Shown: positions 39,650 through 52,098 of the stretch, piece by piece
Position numbering within the stretch: the stretch's first letter is position 1
Layout of the letters: every line of letters starts with the position of its first letter
Assembly: GCA_018907035.1 (NCBI GenBank)
Contig: JACCIC010000039.1
Span: 3,582,001-3,646,000, forward strand
Source of the DNA: Sycobia sp. Sy_11
Taxonomy: Eukaryota > Arthropoda > Insecta > Hymenoptera > Epichrysomallidae
Direction: 5' to 3'
DNA length: 64,000 bases
Translations under genes and position numbers: made by a program
The notes under the pieces: generated by a model
What the model saw: only the letters and a program-made list of their open reading frames with translations
What the model was told of the DNA's origin: nothing
The model's database searches: none

Positions 39650-40400
39650 AGGGGAGAAAGAGAGAGAGAGAGAGAGGAAGAGAGGTAGATGGATGCGCAT
39701 TCAACGAATCGGAACAACTCCGCGAGGGACGGGTAAGGCGATATAGCGAATCACGAAGGGACCCCGCGAGGCAGAATGAGAGGAGAGAAACGGCGAGGGG
39801 CTGGTCTGTCTTTCGAACCCGATCTATCCCGACCCCCCCCCCCGTGCACCCACGACTATCACACATGGATCCGGCCACGATGCCGTCAGCGTGTTTATCG
39901 GCCCTGCCGACGTCGGGTAGCTCCCGAATCTTGGCTCCGTCGCTGCCTCGCGCGCCGGGCACTGTAAGAAGCAGAAAGAACAAAAAAAATTTCGGCCCTC
40001 GTCGTTCCGGTCGCGCGTCGTCGTTAATAATTGCGGCTCGCTAAATTTCACCGTCAAAGTGGAACTGACGCGTTTCGATATTTGGGCGGGGAGGGACGAG
40101 GGAGGGGGGGGGCGGCGGCGTAGGGGCGACGACGGCCTGGCGACATCAGCGCACGGTACGCGTAATATCGAGCGACGATCCCTCGCGCGCGCGCGCGCGC
40201 GCGTCTTCAGTGCTCTTGCGAACGTTATTTAAGAGCGAAGGATCCGCCGATATATCCGTATACGATTATCCGCGCACGTAACGATTATTATTTTGAAAAC
40301 GTTCGGAAATTTCGGGAATTGTTTTGTTTTTTTCGTTTTTTATTTTGAACTGCTGCGCGCAGGGAATTAGTACGATTGAAGATTGGCTTAAGAAAAAAAA
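39650..40400. other. GC-rich CpG island-like block with (CG)n
   Basis: It contains a C-run at 39832-39843, a G-run near 40104-40112 and about 19 bp of alternating CG at 40184-40202. No convincing coding frame. Confidence 0.35.
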
Positions 40401-40799
40401 AAAAAAAAAAAATTCTTCCCAGATACTTTAGCAGTTGGACGCGAAGTTTTCGATTTTATTTTTACAACGTATGCTTGATTATTGGGAGCGATATGAATAC
40501 TACGACTGACATTACAATAATGTAAACTTTCGATCAAAGTAATTATCATTTCTTTACAATTCACAGCTTTTGACAGTTAGCAGCTGAATCTGAATTTTTA
40601 TCCTTCACTGGAATAATAGTTGGACTGTTTACCTCATCCGCGTCTCAAGTATTTTTACCTTACAGATATCTGAAAACGATGAGCGAGTTCCAGGATTTCA
40701 TAATAATTACAGGTTACCGAGTTGAAAATTTACCGATATTCGGTTTCATCGAAGAAATTTCCAATTCGGAATCTACTAATGAAATATACTTTGGGAGAG

Positions 40800-40802
<3 letters not shown>

Positions 40803-40841
<39 letters not shown>
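40803..40841. repeat. (GA)n microsatellite
   Basis: About 39 bp of perfect GA. Confidence 0.95.
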
Positions 40842-40844
<3 letters not shown>

Positions 40845-41694
40845 TCCCGCTTAGGAAAGCCTACGAAAGCGCGAGCGAACCGCAGGGGCATTTTGCATAA
40901 CTTAGGCGAAAATTGATCGTAGTTTTGTATAGAATGTGTATGTTTATTGTTTTCTCGTAAATAAGTTTTATCGACGTGTATGTCGTGATTTGTAAAAATA
41001 ATCTCGCGTTTTTCTTTTCTCCAACGATAGTATATAATAAAAATTTGCGAATTAAATAGACGAAATAGCGTGAAATTCAACGTTGAAGCTTCGCGGAACT
41101 TCAATCGCTGAAACATTGAAATATACGTGGCAGATGCTTTTATCTCGACGATCACGTGTACAGCTGAAGACAATAAAAAAGGAGATCGGAAATTATTTCA
41201 AGAACCAATGAAATACAAAGTAATTATACAATTTGATCAATGCGAGCTAGGTGAGAAAAAGAAACTCGACTATATTTGGTTAATTATCTGTTGCCAAGCT
41301 CGATGAGAGTTCAAAAAAAAAAAAAAAAAAAAAACGTGTAAAGTTTACGCCTGCTTCGACGAATGAAAAAGTTGAAAATTCAAAATTAACTCACAAGTAC
41401 GGGATCGCTTCCGACCTCTTAAATCAAACGTCCTTCGCGACTGGGAGGACCGTATCAGCATCGCGAACGCTCGCGGATCGAATCGAATGGGACGGTTAAG
41501 AAAAGAGAAAAAAAAATAAAAAAAAAAAAGAACAGAGAAGAAACTCCGAGCCATTGTTGTAGGAGCATCTCGTCGCGGGCATTATTCACACTTACGTCCA
41601 CCTTCTCTCCTCCATACCGAGAGAGGAACTTCAGTCATTTTGCCGCCTCTCACCCACCGCATCCCGAACAATCGAGACGGAAAACGGAAAGATC

Positions 41695-41699
<5 letters not shown>

Positions 41700-41731
<32 letters not shown>
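41700..41731. repeat. (GT)n microsatellite
   Basis: About 32 bp of GT, followed at 41783-41797 by a (CG)n run. Confidence 0.95.
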
Positions 41732-41734
<3 letters not shown>

Positions 41735-42176
41735 AAGGCGAGTCAGTCACGTTTTACAATACAATCGCATCGATACGCGAACGCGCGCGCGCGCGCTCGC
41801 TTCGCCTTCCGCGCTTTGCCACTTATATAGCCTTCCCGACCCCCGCTACCCCCTCTCACCCACGTTCGTTACACCCGCACGCGTATCAGGGATAACGCCA
41901 GCGTAACGCTCTCGCACAGACTCGCAGCGTACGTACGTGTAAAGTCGTGGCCGCGAGAGCAAAATGGCGCGCCGAACGGCGAAGTTTGCGCGGGGGCAAA
42001 AAAAAAAACAAAAAAAAAAAGAAAAAACGCGCAGGGAAAGCGAAATGATGAAATAAAAAGGAAGCAAAATGGACAGGGGGTGGGAGGGGTGGAGAAAAAA
42101 TAAAATGAAATGCAGGAGAAACGGAAAAAGAAATGTATAAGTACGACGAACCGAGCTTCTCGGCAGCGGTAGAACC

Positions 42177-42177
<1 letters not shown>

Positions 42178-42250
<73 letters not shown>
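42178..42250. repeat. Compound (AT)n-(GT)n-(AT)n microsatellite
   Basis: AT 42178-42220, GT 42221-42238, AT 42239-42250. Confidence 0.95.
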
Positions 42251-42251
<1 letters not shown>

Positions 42252-42495
42252 GATATAAAAGTGTGTGTACGTGTATGTATGCATGTATGTATACATGTAC
42301 CATAAAGGTTGGCACGCTCGTTATTTCCGCTCTGCGCTCACGCGGGGTACCCTCCTGCGCTATACGGGAAAATGCCTCCCTTTCTCGAAGGTGGGCGGGG
42401 AGGAAGGGGGAAGGGAAAAGGGAGAACACGAGCGAGCGATCCAGCACCTCGAGCGGTTCCCGGCTCTATATATCCTGCACATATATATACATACG

Positions 42496-42502
<7 letters not shown>

Positions 42503-42544
<42 letters not shown>
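42503..42544. repeat. (AT)n microsatellite
   Basis: About 42 bp of AT after a GTGTGT lead. Confidence 0.95.
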
Positions 42545-42545
<1 letters not shown>

Positions 42546-42631
42546 CACGAGTCACCCGCGTATATACGGCACTGCTTATTGATCCTCGGCGTCCCCCTCC
42601 CTCTTTTCCCCGAAGGTGTACGACGTCGTCC

Positions 42632-42633
<2 letters not shown>

Positions 42634-42682
<49 letters not shown>
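42634..42682. repeat. (CT)n microsatellite
   Basis: About 49 bp of CT, GAGA-type on the minus strand. Confidence 0.95.
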
Positions 42683-42685
<3 letters not shown>

Positions 42686-43194
42686 CTATACCCCCCTGCG
42701 CGCGCTCTCTCGTACGTCACCCGCCGCCCTAACCGTCTCGGGCATGTGGGTGGCGCCCCCGTCGTCGCCGTTATATACTATACTATTACTACAACTACTA
42801 CTGTACTATATAAACGAGTACACAGGCGTGCAAGCGCCGCAATTTCGGATGAAGCGATGAAAGAGAGAAAGAGAGAGAGGAGGAAGGGAGAGGGCTAGAG
42901 AGATAGAAAGTGAGCCAACTCGAGGGCTATGGGAATAAGGGAGAGGGTTAAGGGGGTCTGGCACTTGTCGTGCCGGACGCGACTCGCTCTACTGATTTCC
43001 GAAACAGAGACGAGAAGTTGGATTCTCTCGCGGGGTTTTCCTCTCCCCTCCCCCTATCGTCGATCGCGTAAGGGCTCTGCATGCATGCACCGCGGCATTA
43101 ATGGAGGACGGTGAGGGGGAGGGGGGAAGCTTGAAGAGAATGAAAGACTCATATACGTATGTGTCAAACCGAAGAGAAGTGGAACGGAGATGGG

Positions 43195-43250
<56 letters not shown>

Positions 43251-43270
43251 GAGAGAGGAAGAGAGAGTGA
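43195..43270. repeat. (GA)n microsatellite
   Basis: About 54 bp of perfect GA then imperfect GGAA/GA units. Confidence 0.95.
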
Positions 43271-44084
43271 GACAGGGCGAAGAGCTTTTTTCCGGCTGGA
43301 AATCGATGAGGCGCGCGAGTCGCGCGGTTTGGGGAAAAAAGGGTGTTGCGACGGCTGCGCGAGAGGGGGAGGGCGGAAGAAGAACTGTCATTGTCAAACG
43401 GAAATATGCTCGTGACCCTCGCCTCGCTCGCGCTTCTTAACGCCCGATTCCTCATTGCCTCGTTCTCGTCTCGCTCGCCCTCGCCCGTCGTTCCCGTTTA
43501 TCGGCACTTCTCACCGTGAATTCTATTAAGGGGTCGGGGGATGGGGGGGGGGGAAGAGGGTACCGGGGATGGGGGCGGGAGCGCGAGCGCGAACATACAA
43601 GACCGAACGAGTTTGACACCTTCCGCCTGTCTTCTGGACCAACTTTGCCCACCCCGTCGCTCGCGTACAATCACGTGCCACGGCCAAAATCTCGCACGCT
43701 CGCACGCAAGCGTCATGGCTTTATCGTCGAACAGAGATGAAATATCGGTCGAACGTCTCTACCAACTCCCCCTCCCCCCTTACCTTCTAACCCTTTCTTT
43801 TTAATTCACCGTTCTCGCGCGGGGCGATCATTAATGCGAGAGAACAGCACGAGTACAACCACTACTGTATAAGCTTTGTCGCTCGCACTCACAACTACAT
43901 ACACATTTATATATATATATATACAAGAGGCATACGCACGTCGTACGCGAAATCATCGCCAGCTTATTGGAATCGAAGAGGGGAGGGGGGGGGCGCAAAC
44001 GAAAGAAGGAGAAAAAAAAAGCAACGGAGAAGAATGCTCGAAAGAAAGACTGGGCTCCATCGAGCGCGCCGCTGTCGGACTTAC

Positions 44085-44465
44085 GATGACGGAGTCGAAG
44101 GGATTGCGGCAGGCCAGGATTGCTGCTTGTGCGCCCGCGGCCGCGCTCCCTCGCTGCCCAAATGGAAATCCGGCCTCCTCGCTGCGCGTCGACGGGCCCG
44201 AGCCAGCCGGGGCAGCTCCCGGCTCGCGCCTCGGTCGGCCCCCGGGAGCGGGCCGTCTCTCGCCGCTCTCGGCCGAGGCGCGGGGCGGGGGAGGGGGGAG
44301 GGGTGCTGGTGGCGGTGGTCCTGGCGGTGGAGACGACCCTCGGCCTCTCCCTCGGCACTCGCTCTCTTCTCGGGCCTCTCTCGAGATCGGCGCCTCGTCG
44401 ACGAGCGACGAGGACGACGACGACGACGACGACGATGAGCGACGACTGGCGACGAGCGACGACGT
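44085..44465 (-). CDS. Candidate 5' exon of the minus-strand gene; Ser- and Pro-rich, no in-frame ATG
   Basis: A strong donor (ATC|GTAAGT) lies at 44085/44084. The frame that ends in phase 0 there, as exon 2 requires, is open for 127 codons back to a TAG at 44468-44466. It reads a run of about 11 Ser (TCG/TCC repeats), then LVDEAPISREAREESE, an Arg/Gly stretch, a Pro-rich stretch (PPPGPPPPAPLPPPPP), a Ser/Gly-rich part and AAILACRNPFDSVI. There is no ATG in the open stretch. The exon may therefore begin at an internal acceptor (AGs at 44467-44466 or 44447-44446) fed by an unseen exon, use a non-AUG start, or be 5' UTR. All minus-strand frames are open because GC is very high, so openness alone is weak evidence. 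A plus-strand frame starting ATG at 44086 is a rival reading. Confidence 0.45.
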
Positions 44466-44854
44466 CTACGCGCACTCACTCACGGCCGGATGCACAGACG
44501 GAACTCCGCCCGCTTGCTCGTCATCGTCCCGCTGCCGCGACGACGTTCGAGGGAGTGAAAAATAATAAAAACCAAAAAAAAAAAAAAAAAAGCGAAAACT
44601 GACCCGTCTCTCGCACTCTGCTCTCCCTTTCCTGCCTCCCCTTAGCTGCTCGCTTCCTCGCTCGAGCGCGCTGGCTGGCCGCCGTCGCTGCCGCTGCGGC
44701 AGCGGCGTCCTCGTCGTCGCGGGAGCCAGGCCTCCTCCTGAGCGCCCGAGCTCTGCTGCCTGTGCCGCGCCGCCGCTTCTGCTGCGACGAGGCGTGGGGG
44801 ATGGGCCGGGGGGTGGGGGTGGAGGGCGACTGTGCTCTCGCTCCTCGGGAAAAT

Positions 44855-44928
44855 CTCCTCCTCCTCCACCGCCGCCGCCGCCGCCGCCTCCTCCTCCTCC
44901 TCCTCCTCCTCCTCCTCCTCCACCTCCA
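44855..44928. repeat. (CTC)n/(GCC)n trinucleotide repeat
   Basis: Interrupted CTC, CCG and CTC blocks totalling about 74 bp. On the minus strand they are GGA/GGC repeats with G-quadruplex potential, and they create the poly-Gly and poly-Glu readings seen in overlapping frames. Confidence 0.9.
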
Positions 44929-45250
44929 CGGCCACGCGATCTATTTTTCTCCCTTGTGCGCGCTCGCCCCCGTCGCGAAAGCACCCGCGGTGCCGCTGCT
45001 GCCTCTACTGCCGCCACCGCCGCCGCAGCCGCCACCGCGTACGTACGCTCCTCGGGGGGACCCTTGGCGCTCGGTTGGCTCGACGGCCGACAGGGGGCGC
45101 CGCTGGACTGGAATGGAGGGGGTAAAAAAGCTCCGTGGGGCTGCGCAAGCGACGCGCGCACAGGGGGTTGATCGGAGGGGTCGCGCACGCGCCCGTTTCC
45201 GCGCGACGCTCCGCGTCTCCGTTTCTGTCTCTCCCACCCCCTCTCGCTCT

Positions 45251-45252
<2 letters not shown>

Positions 45253-45288
<36 letters not shown>
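45253..45288. repeat. (CT)n microsatellite
   Basis: About 36 bp of CT; GAGA on the minus strand. Confidence 0.95.
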
Positions 45289-45290
<2 letters not shown>

Positions 45291-45679
45291 TCTGGATGTG
45301 GGTCACTTCGCGATCGATCAGCCCCACACGCGCATACGCGCGCGCGGGCACGGACACGCACGCGCACACCCACGTGCAGACAGGCGCGCGTACACGCACG
45401 GACGAGGTGCCACTGGTATCCGGCGCGCGCCTTCGCCGAAAGCTGATGCCACTGACGCGACGGTAGAGCAGCCCTCCTCCCTTACCTCTCTGTTTCTCTT
45501 AATCTTGCGCTCGGTCTTTCCCGCCGCTCCCGGCTGCATTATAGGCGTATATGTATCTACGTAGATATACACATATCAGTATATCTGTACACACGGGCGC
45601 GGAACTCCCGTTCGCCCGTGCATCAGCAGCGCTGATATCTGCTCCCCCTTCCCCTCCTACGGCGAGGGTGGTCCGAGCG

Positions 45680-45726
<47 letters not shown>
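45680..45726. repeat. (CT)n microsatellite
   Basis: About 47 bp of CT with one CGCT break; GAGA on the minus strand. Confidence 0.95.
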
Positions 45727-45729
<3 letters not shown>

Positions 45730-45969
45730 CGCACGCGCTCGAGCGCGAGACCAATCAATATATATGCGCGCCGGCGAATCTCCGATATATTTTGCGCCCT
45801 CTCATTTTTGCAACTGCCCCCCCCCCACACCGCCCTCTCTCTTTCTCTCCTTAATCTTTTGGTTATATTTGAAGTAACAAATCACACCTATCGTTTACCT
45901 TTACGTTGAATTTTATGAAAAAAGAAAATTGATATTTTTGAAATCAGAGAAACCTTGATTTAAATTAAA

Positions 45970-46170
45970 TTCATGAATATTTCTATTGGTCTTACAGCCC
46001 AATTAAATAAATTAAAATTAATACATAATAATATCAATATATGTTTGTATCAATGCTAATACATAAAAATATATAATTAATTGAAAATTATAATGACAGT
46101 CAGACTGTCCTCGTTTAAAATAATCCCCGTATACTAATGTGAAATAAAATTATATTATCTCAAAAAAATT
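45970..46170 (-). mobile_element. CAGTC-family repeat fragment, copy at 46 kb
   Basis: Carries TGACAGTCAGACTGTCC at 46094-46110 in reverse orientation. About 90 bp away lies TTTCTATTGGTCTTACAG, matching the inverted-arm segment of the 57-kb copy (TTTTCATCGGTCTTGCAG). The remainder is decayed. Confidence 0.45.
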
Positions 46171-46199
46171 CTTTATTAGTAGAGTGCAATCTGACTTTA

Positions 46200-47490
46200 T
46201 TTGCCTCAAAAACTAATGTTCTCTAGTACAAGCGATAAATTATTTCGAAAAAAATTTGTTTATTCAATGATATATATATCATTAAAGCAAATAAATAATT
46301 TATTTACCGTACCAGTCGAATATAAGCATTGACTCGATACTAATAAAGTTTCTTTTTTGTCTTTGTTAATTTGTTTTTGTTGTTATTTTTTTCACTGCCC
46401 GCACTACGCGCACCTTATTTTTCGTACAGCTTTGAAGAGCGGAACTCTTCTGAAAAGCTGCGGCGCTTAATCGTTTTTCACTGCTTGATCCTCTGCTACT
46501 TGCTTCTCTTAATTCCCCCCCCCCCACCTCCCCTCCCCCGGCCCTTCTTCCGCTGGTTCTTTTTTATTCTTATCGCGCATATACGCCACTTTAATATAAT
46601 AGCAGACGCTCGCTGCTCCATTTATTCAGGCTATTCGCTAAATAACATCACTGAAGCGGATCTTTAGAGTTTTGCCTATCTTTTCCCCTTTTTTTTTTCT
46701 TTTTTTTTTTGTTGCTTTTTTCTTCCTTTTTTCCTCTCGCTTTTAATCCAGAGGGGCCGTCGAGATCTTTTATACCGATCGGAGCACTAAGTACTCCGTT
46801 GTAAATAGCGTTGTACGGCAGAACGCTGTATCGTCGCTTACTTTTTACTCGTTAGTAGAGAGAAATTTGCGCCACGGCGTTGAATTTTTCGAGCCCTTTC
46901 AAAAATTTCATAAACAGAAAGTATAAATCAAATTCACACGACGTTCTCGTTCGCGCGCCGTTTGACGCATCGGTTTTGAATTTTCAGCAGTATTCGAGGG
47001 TAAGTCGAAGTCGAGAGATCGAGCGAGTAAGAAAAAAAATAATTATGGCATAATTATGACGTCGGCGCGAAATGTTCCTCGAAGCGGAGCACTTGTTGCC
47101 GATTCCGTTGCCAAGGAGGCGTCGAGAGAGCGTCGATATTCGATTTACCAAAAAAAAAAAAAAAAAATAAACAATTTTCCTCCTATAATTACGTCCCCCT
47201 CGCGGTAAATTAGATTGACTCGCGCGATTCGTGTCCATTAACGTTGCTTATAACGACGATCGTTAACGAAAAAAAAAAAAAGAAAAGAAAAAAAAAACAC
47301 ATTCGCATCGATTGCGCGATCCCGAGAAAAGAAAGGAAGAAAGGAAATTGAATTTATCGCGATACACCGTTAGCGCGAACACCGGTAGGTTTTTTACGGT
47401 CGAATAAATCCCCGCGCGCACTAAATCTTTGAAGTTAATTTATTTGCTGATTTCGCGTTTCGGAGCGGAGGCCGGCGAAACGAGGGGGCA
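46200..47490. other. AT-rich then moderately CpG-containing sequence, nothing recognised
   Basis: A C-run at 46515-46525, T-rich 46690-46735, A-runs at 47151-47167 and 47269-47297. No gene signal. Confidence 0.5.
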
Positions 47491-47499
47491 CGGGTGAGC

Positions 47500-47517
47500 G
47501 GGGGGGGGGGGGGGGGG
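47500..47517. repeat. G18 homopolymer
   Basis: Uninterrupted run of about 18 G on the plus strand. Confidence 0.9.
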
Positions 47518-47519
47518 TG

Positions 47520-50500
47520 GCGGAATAGTTGGAAATTTCGGAATTGCGTATTTTCGCTTAATTTCCGTTGAAAATTATCATTGTACTATATAGTGTCGAG
47601 CGCGCGAAGAATTTCGTAATGCTCGCGAGAGTCCGATTATGGTCTAGCGTCAAAAATTCAATTTTCAACGGATAACAATCATCATTGGGGCTAAATAAAT
47701 TATCTCGAAATCTCGAGTATCGCATGATTTCGATCTGTTGCATGCAACGATTATCCAGATCTTTGCAATTCAAAAAGTGAAAGAAAAATTATGAAAGAAC
47801 GATGCATTCAAAGAAAATTCCATCGAAGCTTAAACTACGCTAATCATTGGACGTCGCCTGCGGTATCTATCAATATATATATATATATAAACAACACTCC
47901 GACTCCGTTGCAAAATTAATTGTACAAAATCCGCTTGTCGCGCAATCAAACCGAAACTAATCCAGTTTTCCCCCGGTCCCTTATCCTCCGATAAAATTCT
48001 CACTACATTAAGGCTCTTACGACTGTCTCGGGCTCTTAAAGTCACTGACGGCGCGCGACGGCGCCGCGCGCGGGCGTCTCCCGGTTAAAGTACCGAGTCG
48101 AGCATTCGGTGTATAAATGTATATATATATATATATATAAAGCCGTAAAGTCGTATACCTAAATAAATACGTGAAATTTCCCGCTTCGACGCCATTGTTT
48201 CAACTTTTCGATATACATCTCTACATATATTATTAACTTACGCGAATCTGTAGAATCATTTCTGTATTATTGGACGCTGCTCGTTTCGCCGCTATTACAG
48301 GAAATTTCAATTTCGCGTTTTGTAACGAGCTTCAAAAAATTCGTAAGCGGCTTTGCCAAGTTAACGGATAAAACGACGTTGTAGATTGTCGTATGGATTT
48401 GTAAATTACGATAATAACAGATATACTACGCGTATACATCTATTTCAATCCAAATCCGATATCATCCAGAAATGGGTTCAATTTTTTTTTATTTTTTTTT
48501 TATTTTAGCTAAAACAGACATTTTGAGAGAAAATGCTTTTTTTTTCCTTTTTAATCTTCTTAACGGATTAAGAGCTTAATTCGAAAATACTGCAATAAAA
48601 CGTTGTAAATGAATACTTGGTTTTCTCATAGAGCACTGCCATGAAAACGTATATTCATATAAATTCTTGAAAAACATATAAAGTTGAAGGTTTATGGATG
48701 AAACGCCGGCAGAATTCATAATGATTTATTGAAGACGAATCGCCTATTATTTTATACAAAGTGTAACAATAACATTCATTATCTCGCATGTTTTTTAAAT
48801 TTTTCGATTATATATATAGAACTTCCTTTTTGCATATTCAATAGGGTAAAGAGTGAATGGTTGAAATTTTTTTTAACGGATAAGTAATCAGTGTTAATAA
48901 TATTTCTTGTATTAAATGTTTAATTTTTTAATTTAATTTTTGATAATTTTTTAATTTAATTAAACTACGTTAATTTTTTTTTTAAATTCAATTCAATTTA
49001 ATGTTTTAACAAAAATTGTAAGGCTTACATCGGATCCTCTATAAAAAAAAATCTATTTAAATAATTCATAATTTTAATAAAATTCATGTAAAAGCATTTT
49101 CACATTCTCAAGCTGTATTAGAAGTTTATTCTATGGAAATTGCCTTCGAATTATCGTGTTTAACCAATGCATTCGACAGTGTTGTCCCGAGCAGCGGTGA
49201 TAGAAATATAAAAAAAAAAAAACAAAAAAAAAACAAAATAAAAACAAAATTAACGACGTGTCGAGTGAAACTACCTCCGGTTAAATATTTGCCAATAAAA
49301 TTTTTGCTCTCTCGCCGAATCGAGAGCGGGGTTGGCCGTTAAAAAAAAGGGTGTCGCGTTAAATATTTTTTTTATCGCGGGAAAGAATTCGTACGCGCGG
49401 CAATTATTGTACGTTGATTACGCGCGAGTCGACTGTACCTTTAAAGGTACAGTCTATTAAAAACTTTTTCACTAACTGCGTGAACGCGTATTTGTGCGCA
49501 AGCGTTACTCCTCGCATAATATCTATCTCTCTCCTATTCTCTCTCTCTTAATTTTGAAATTGATACAAAATTAACGTGCGACTATAATGGATTCGCTATT
49601 TTTTTTTTTTTTTTTTTTGGCTTAACCTCTGAAAGAGACGATCCGAGTGTGCAAATAATAATGCGGCGTTTCGATTGTGCCTTTTACTTTTAAATTTTCG
49701 GCGTATTCTGTAACGAGCGTGCGTATTATCGCGTGCGGTAGTCTATTGAAATTCTACTAAATCTAAAGCGCTGTACGTAGACGCGAAATAAAATGATCAA
49801 CGCACATAAACGAAATTGCAAATATCGTTTCGGGCTCGGCTTTGGCCGGATATCCCGATACGTCGGTGTTGCATAATTTTGCGAAAGCACGGCTATTTAC
49901 GTGCTCTATAAGCGTTTCTGGACACGACGCGCGAGACACGCGACTCTTGATAACTCTAAGTAATAAAATAAGTTTCTTATTATTCCTACTTTAGTAAATA
50001 GTTCGATTTTTAACAATGACAAAATACGTCGATCAGCAGTTAATTTACAATAAAAGTCTAAATCTAGATAATAATAGTATAACTAAAAATTAACAAAAGT
50101 TAAAAAATTAAAAAATTTACATCCGTAGCGGTAACGTGTTTTTATGTTATTTGCATGACGAAAAATTGGCACGACAGATTTAAATAACAACGAGTAGTTG
50201 TAAAAATAAAATACAGAGTACGAATAATTGAGAATTCGATTGTAAAATTGAACTGCAAGAACAATGCAAAATTAATGTTAGAAATAAATTTCCGATTTTG
50301 CATCAATAAAATAAAGTTACTCAGTAGATTGATGATGCTAAAAATGTATCTTACAAATAAGAATGACAACATATTATATCAATGTTAAATCGTTGATATT
50401 ATATATATATATATACGAATATTACATTTTATTGATAATTTGTAGAATAGTATGAAAAAAAAATTATATAACTTTCGATTTGATACCAAATTAGTAAAAT

Positions 50501-50909
50501 CAGTAAAAAATTTACGAACTTTTACCCATTTTCTTAGCTGATTATACACTGTACTTGGAAGGTGCATTTCATGATCGAAACTAACTATAATTAACGTCAC
50601 ATTTTCCATCATTCCAAATACCTCCATAATTTTTTCAAGATTTTTAAATATTCATATATATTTTTGTGCATTATTTCAACGCTGAATGAATCCTTTGCGT
50701 ATGAATTTGCAATCTTGCCAAGTCCTTGCTGTCTGGCGAGAATGTCTCATTATATTTAATAAAGTGAATCTGCTGGAAAAACCATAAGTTGCTATAATTT
50801 TTATATCTATGTCTCCAAAATACAAAATGCAATGATCATCGTAATTTTGTTGTGACGAGTAATCGGATGACAAATATAGTACATATGTATTATGTATCTG
50901 TATATAAAC

Positions 50910-50910
<1 letters not shown>
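47520..50910. other. Mostly AT-rich intergenic sequence
   Basis: Short (AT)n at 47872-47890 and 48120-48140, T-runs at 48484-48505 and 49599-49618, A-rich 49208-49250, and a 24-bp perfect palindrome at 49431-49454. No gene recognised. Confidence 0.55.
49431..49454. repeat. 24-bp perfect palindrome
   Basis: Arms GACTGTACC and GGTACAGTC around a TTTAAA centre. Confidence 0.9.

Positions 50911-50914
<4 letters not shown>

Positions 50915-50987
<73 letters not shown>
50915..50987. repeat. (GT)n microsatellite
   Basis: About 72 bp of GT, nearly perfect. Confidence 0.97.
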
Positions 50988-50988
<1 letters not shown>

Positions 50989-51776
50989 CCTTACTTCTCT
51001 CCGAATCGAATCAGTGGTCGAGAAAGGGCAACTTTTCAGGTCACCCTTTTCTAATAAAGCTTTTTGGAAAAGACTGCAGAGAGAAATATTATTCCATCTC
51101 CAGTTCAATCTTACCATGAGTGGATGGAATTAACAATGCAACCAAAGATGCAAATGGATTTTTCCTGGATAGAAATTCATTAAAATATACTGGCATCTTT
51201 TATTATAGTATTCTTCATTTATTACGACAGTAAAGTACTTCGTTTGGAAGAATAGAGTAAATTTTTTAACGCTCAACCGGCATTACGACACATTTCTCTT
51301 CATCCCTTGGAATTACCATCCCGTAAGCGCGATAATACTTTCGGATTTTCATTATTGTACAAAAAAAATATATATATAATTCAATCTCGGAGCAGAAGAA
51401 AAAGTTTTTATTAATAAAAGAGTACAAAGCGCTGCTTTAACTAACTGGGGCGCAAATCCCAGCTACAGCTGTCTCCCCCACCCCCTAAACTCGCAGCCTA
51501 AAGCTCTTTCAAGTCGCTCGAACGGTGCTCCTATAAAATCTGTTCCGAAACCTGCCTGGAATTAGACGACCATCCACCCCCTCTCCCCACCCCCTCCAGC
51601 CTCTTCTTCATCACGATAGCCGCAATTTCATATTTATAGGCTGCTCGCGAAGCCCGTCTCTGCTCGGTTTCGGTCGCATGCGCGCGTACTCCTCCCAGGG
51701 CTGGATTAACCGCTCTGCTATCCCTGGGCCAGCGCCAGTGGCGGAAGGGAAGGGTGGAAAAACAAAATCCAATTAA

Positions 51777-51777
<1 letters not shown>

Positions 51778-51811
<34 letters not shown>
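51778..51811. repeat. (AT)n microsatellite
   Basis: About 34 bp of perfect AT. Confidence 0.95.
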
Positions 51812-51813
<2 letters not shown>

Positions 51814-52060
51814 ACGAATTATTATCTATACTTATGTTGTACGACCGAACACTGACGTACGTGGACGTTTTATGCAAAACTGTTTGGCATTCTCTATAGC
51901 AATTGTTTTAGAGAAAAATAAAGTTTTGATATTGTGAATGAATATTTGAAATTTGAAACTATTTAATAAAAATGCAGACCGAATTAATGTATTCGGAACA
52001 TCTTTCAACGGAACTATTTATTGGTTCTAAATTTCTATTAACAATCCTAATTTTATTACC

Positions 52061-52098
52061 TATTATTGATACCTATTATATAATAGGTATCAATAATA
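52061..52098. repeat. 38-bp perfect palindrome
   Basis: Arms TATTATTGATACCTATTA and its complement around a central TA; a second ATTGATATCAAT palindrome follows at about 52111-52122. Confidence 0.9.

Larger units (their letters stand above)
44470..45880 (-). promoter_or_regulatory. Candidate promoter/5' region of the minus-strand gene
   Basis: Very GC-rich and CpG-dense, directly upstream of the 5'-most candidate exon. On the transcribed strand it has two GAGA-type tracts (45288-45253 and 45726-45680), a TATA-like GCATATATATTGATTGG at about 45770-45754, a GGA/GGC trinucleotide tract, and a T-rich stretch before an AG at about 44540. The last could be a first-intron acceptor. Promoter assignment is inferred from composition and position. 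Confidence 0.35.

Noticed and set aside
44642..45466. Frames reading poly-Gly, poly-Glu, poly-Pro or poly-Leu on both strands
   Set aside because: They are the readings of one trinucleotide repeat and GC-rich flanks, and those I examined start at GTG, not ATG.
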